From Siderastrea radians (lineage: Eukaryota > Cnidaria > Anthozoa > Scleractinia > Rhizangiidae), in NCBI GenBank assembly GCA_964017195.1, contig OZ024888.1, positions 13,339,701-13,403,700 on the forward strand: a stretch of 64,000 nucleotides of DNA. Reading direction: 5' to 3'. Within the stretch, counting starts at the first letter, position 1. The number at the start of each line of letters is the position of its first letter. Below are positions 60,241-64,000 of this stretch, piece after piece. The notes below the pieces were generated by a model. It ran no database searches, had not been told where the DNA came from, and saw nothing but the letters and a program-made list of their open reading frames with translations. A program made the translations under genes and the position numbers.

Positions 60241-63200
60241 GACTGCAAAAAAATGGCACAAAGAAAGCAGGACCCCAAAAAACGTCTTTCAAAAGCCAAA
60301 GAGGTGGGCGACATGGCTGGTAAAGGAAGGGCCTACGTCAATCTCGGCAACACTTACCTCAGCCTTGGAAAATTCCAAGAAGCAATAGAGTACCACAATC
60401 AAGACTTGTCCATAGCCAAAGGCGTGGGCGACATGGCTAGAGAAGGAAAGGCCTATTGCAATCTCGGCAACGCTCATCTCAGCCTTGCGAAATTCCAAGA
60501 AACCATGGAGTTTCACAATCAACACCTGTCAACAGCCAAAGTAGTGGGCGACAGGGCTGGAGAAGGAAGCGCCTGTGGCAATCTCGGGAACACTTATCGC
60601 AGCCTTGGAAAATTCCAAGAAGCCATAGAGTACCACAATCAATGCCTGTCCATAGCCAAAGAAGTGAGCGACAGGGATGGAGAAGGAAGCGCCTATGGCA
60701 ATCTTGGCAACTCTTATTGCAGCCTTGAAAAATTCCAAGAAGCCATAGAGTATTACAATCAACACCTGTCAATAGCAAAAGAAGTGGGCGACAGGAGTGG
60801 AGAAGGAAGCACCTATGGCAATCTCGGAACGCTTATCGCAGCCTTGGAAAGTTCCAAGAAGCCATAGAGTACTACAATCAACGCCTGTCCATAGCCAAAG
60901 ACGTGGGCGACAGGGCTGGAGAAGGAAGCGCCCATGGCAATCTCGGCAACGCTTATTGCCGCCTTGAAAAATTCCAAGAAGCCATGGAGTACCACAATCA
61001 ACGCGTGACCATAGCCAAAGAAGTGGGCGACAGGGTTGGAGAAAAAATGGCCTATGGCAATCTGGGCAACGCTTACGGCAGCCTTGGAAAATTCCAAGAA
61101 GCCATAGAGTACCACAATAAAGACTTGTCCCAAGCCAAAGAAGTGGGCGGCCGGGCTGGGGAAGGAAGGGCCTATGGCAATCTCGCCAACACTTATCGCA
61201 GCCTTGGAAAATTCCAAGAAGCCATAGAGTACCCCAATCAATGGCTGTCCATAGCCAAAGAAGTGGGCGAAAGGGCTGGAGAAGGAAGTGCCTATGGCAA
61301 TCTCGGCAGCGCTGATCGCAGCCTTGGAAAATTCCAAGAAGCCATAGAGTACCACAATCAATGCCTGTCCATAGCCAAAGACGTGGGCGACAGGGCTGGG
61401 GAAGCAAGCGCCTATGCCAATCTCCGCAACGCTTACGACAGCCTTGGAAAATTCCAAGAAGCCATAGAGTACCACAATCAAGACTTCACCATAGCCAAAG
61501 AAGTGGGCGATAGGGCTGAAAAAAAAAGGGCCTATGGCAATCTCGGCAACGCTTATGGCAGCTTTGGAAAATTCCAAGAAGCCATAGAGTACCACAATAA
61601 AGACTTCTCCATAGCCAAAGAAGTTGGCGACAAGGCTGGGGAAGAAAGGGCCTATGTTAATCTCGGCAACGTTTATCGCAGCCTTGGAAAATTCCAAGAA
61701 GCCATAGAGTACCACAATCAATGCCTGTCCATAGCCAAAGAAGTGGGCGACAGGGCGGGAGAAAAAAGGGCCTATGGCAATCTCGGCAACGCTTATGGCA
61801 GCCTCGGAAAATTCCAAGAAGCCATAGACAACCACATAAAAGACTTGTCCATAGCCAAAAAAGTGGGCGACAGGGCTGGGGAAGGAAGGGCCTATGGCAA
61901 TCTCGGCAACGCTTTTCGCAGCCTTGGAAAATTCCAAGAAGCCATAGAGTACCACAATCAATGCCTGTCCATAGCCAAAGAAGTGAACGAAAGGGCTCGA
62001 GAAGGAAGTGCCTATGGCAATCTCGGCAACGCTTATGGCAGCCTTGGAAAATTCCAAGAAGCCATAGAGTACCACAATAAACACTTGTCCATAGCCAAAG
62101 AAGTGGGCGACAGGGCTGGAAAAGGAAGGGCCTATGGTAATATCGGCAACGCTTATCGCAGCCTTGGAAAATTCCAAGAAGCCATAGAGTACCACAAACA
62201 ATGCCTGTCCATAGCCAAAGAAGTGGGCGACAAGGCTGCGGTGGGGCGGGCCTATGGCAATCTCGGCAACGCTTATCGCAGCCTTGGAAAATTCCAAGAA
62301 GCCATAGGGTACCACAATCAATGCCTGTTTATAGCCAAAGAAGTGGGCGCTAGGGCTGGAGAAGGAAGTGCCTATGGCAACCTCGGCAACGCTTATCGCA
62401 GCCTTGGAAAATTCCAAGAAGCCATAGAATACCACAATCGATGCCTGACCATAGCCAAAGAAGTGGGCGACAGAGGTGGGGAAGGAAGCGACTATGGCGA
62501 TCTCGGCAACGCTTATGACAGCCTTGCAAAATTCCAAGAAGCCATAGCGTTCCACCATAAAGCCTTGTCTATAGCCAAAGAGGTGGGCGACAGGGCTGGG
62601 GAAGGAAGGGCCTATGCCAATCTTGGCAACGCTTATCGCAGCCTTGGAAAATTCCAAGAAGCCATAGAGAACCACAAACAATGCCTGTCCATAGCGGAAG
62701 AAGTGGGCGACAAGGCTGGGGAAGGAAGGGCCTATGGCAATCTCGGCAAAGCTTATTGCAGCTTTGGAAAATTCCAAGAAGCCAAAGGGTACCACAATCA
62801 ATGCCTGTCCATAGCCAAAGAAGTGGGCGACAGGGCTGGAGAAGGAAGTGCCTATGGCAATCTCGGCAAGGCGTATCGCAGCCTTGGAAAATTCCAAGAA
62901 GCCATAGAGTACCACAATCAAAGCCTTTCAATAGCCAAAGAATTGGGCGACAGGGCTGGGGAAGGAAGGGCCTATGGCGATCTCGGAAAAGCTTATGACA
63001 GCCTTGCAAAATGCCAAGAAGCCATAGCGTTCCGCAATAAAGACTTGTCTATAGCCAAAGAGGTGGGCGACAGGGCTGGGGAAGGAAGGGCCTATGGCAA
63101 TCTCGGCAACGCTTATCGCAGCCTTGGAAAATTCCGAGAAGCCATAGAGTACCACAATCAATGTCTGTCCATAGCCAAAGAAGTGGGCGACAGGGCTGGG

Positions 63201-64000
63201 GAAGGAAGCGCCTATGGCGATCTCGGCAATGCTTATAACAGCGTTGGAAAATTCCAAAAAGCCATAGAGTACCAAAATCAATGCTTGTCTATAGCCAAAA
63301 AAGTGGGCAACAGGGCTGGGGAAGGAAACGCCTATGGCGATCTCGGCAACGCTTATGGCAGCCTTGGTAAATTCCAAGAAGCCATAGAGTACCACAATCA
63401 AGGCCTGTCCATAGCCAAAAAAGTGGGCGACAGGGCTGGGGAAGGAAGGGTTTATGGCAATCTCGGCAACGCTTTTCGCCGCCTTGGAAAATTCCAAGAA
63501 GCCATAGGGTACCACAATCAATGCCTGTCCATAGCCAAAGAAGTGAACGAAAGGGCTGGAGAAGGAAGTGCCTATGGCAATATCGGCAACGCTTATGGCA
63601 GCCTTGGAAAATTCCAAGAAGCCATAGAGTACCACAATAAACACTTGTCCATAGCCAAAGAAGTGGGCGACAGGGCTGGAAAAGGAAGGGCCTTTGGCAA
63701 TATCGGCAACGCTTATCGCAGCCTTGGAAAATTCCAAGAAGCCATAGAGTACCACAAACAGTGCCTGTCCATAGCGGAAGAAGTGGGCGACAAGGCTGGA
63801 GAAGGAAGGGCCTATGGCAATCTCGGCAACGCTTATTGCAGCCTTGGAAAATTCCAAGAAGCCATAGGGTACCACAATCAATGCCTGTTCATAGCCAAAG
63901 AAGTGGGCGATAGGGCTGGAGAAGGAAGAGCCTATGGCAATCTCGGCAACGCTTATCGCAGCCTTGGAGAATTCCAAGAAGCCATAGAATACCACAATCA
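60241..64000 (+). CDS. Giant TPR-array protein (TTC28-like or LGN-like), partial, one frameshift
   Basis: A CTTTTACAG acceptor precedes 60241. The frame then reads CKKMAQRKQDPKKRLSKAKE and about 31 repeats of exactly 120 bp (40 residues) to the window edge. Each resembles AIEYHNQCLSIAKEVGDRAG followed by EGRAYGNLGNAYRSLGKFQE, the LGN/TTC28-type TPR that binds peptides in a superhelical groove. At about 60827 one C is missing (CTCGGAACG instead of CTCGGCAACG). This shifts the frame and gives a stop at 60865-60867. Past it the repeat frame is open to position 64000. The cause could be an assembly error, a real disabling mutation or an allele. Upstream exons and any C-terminal domain, such as the CHAT domain of TTC28 relatives, are outside what I can see. 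Confidence 0.75.

Noticed and set aside
60813..63995. Long minus-strand open frames of 702 and 355 codons opposite the TPR array
   Set aside because: The 120 bp repeat forces the complementary frame to repeat as well, so lack of stops in one unit gives lack of stops in all. The plus-strand product is a clear TPR protein.

Overview
The window looks like nuclear DNA of a cnidarian, most likely a stony coral or a close relative. The reasons are AT-rich sequence, short coding exons with GT-AG introns, several kinds of decayed DNA transposons and non-LTR retrotransposons, a tRNA-derived SINE, and a large TPR array of the kind that is highly expanded in corals. Species assignment rests on recalled family resemblance, not on a search.

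Layout. 1-271 holds a broken retroelement gag-like relic. 5161-10937 is a decayed two-gene DNA transposon: an intron-containing IS630/Tc1-type DD34E transposase on the plus strand and a convergent accessory gene with a PB1-like N-terminus on the minus strand. A 1.5 kb non-autonomous element with a TAA target duplication is nested in it. 11984-19236 is the best-preserved object. It is a 7.25 kb Kolobok-like element with about 248 bp terminal inverted repeats and a TTAA duplication. It carries an 11-exon transposase gene with an unbroken 596-codon frame on the minus strand and, on the plus strand, a convergent gene whose last exon resembles the P2X7 cytoplasmic ballast domain. Each gene starts just inside one inverted repeat, behind a TATA box. 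A 252 bp MITE lies in one transposase intron.

19.6-26 kb is a diverged tandem array of about 2.2-2.3 kb units, each with a small exon-like module. 28.2-32.8 kb contains exons of a TTC4-like co-chaperone gene; one intron holds a 5'-truncated LINE that was itself split by a TTAA MITE. 33844-36606 is a DNA element with array-like inverted ends and a decayed minus-strand protein. 38.3-39.8 kb is a CR1/L2-like LINE tail inserted into a tRNA-like SINE. 42-50.7 kb is gene-poor, with fold-back and TA-flanked MITEs and clusters of TTTACG motifs. 50774-55871 is a TTAA-flanked element with about 580 bp inverted repeats, two internal 0.8 kb direct repeats and a coding relic between them. From 60241 to the window edge runs a TPR array of about 31 units of exactly 40 residues, with one single-base frameshift.

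Only the TTC4-like gene and the TPR gene look like host genes. The rest is mobile-element biology. The two autonomous-type elements share one architecture: transposase and accessory gene face each other, and each starts next to an inverted repeat.
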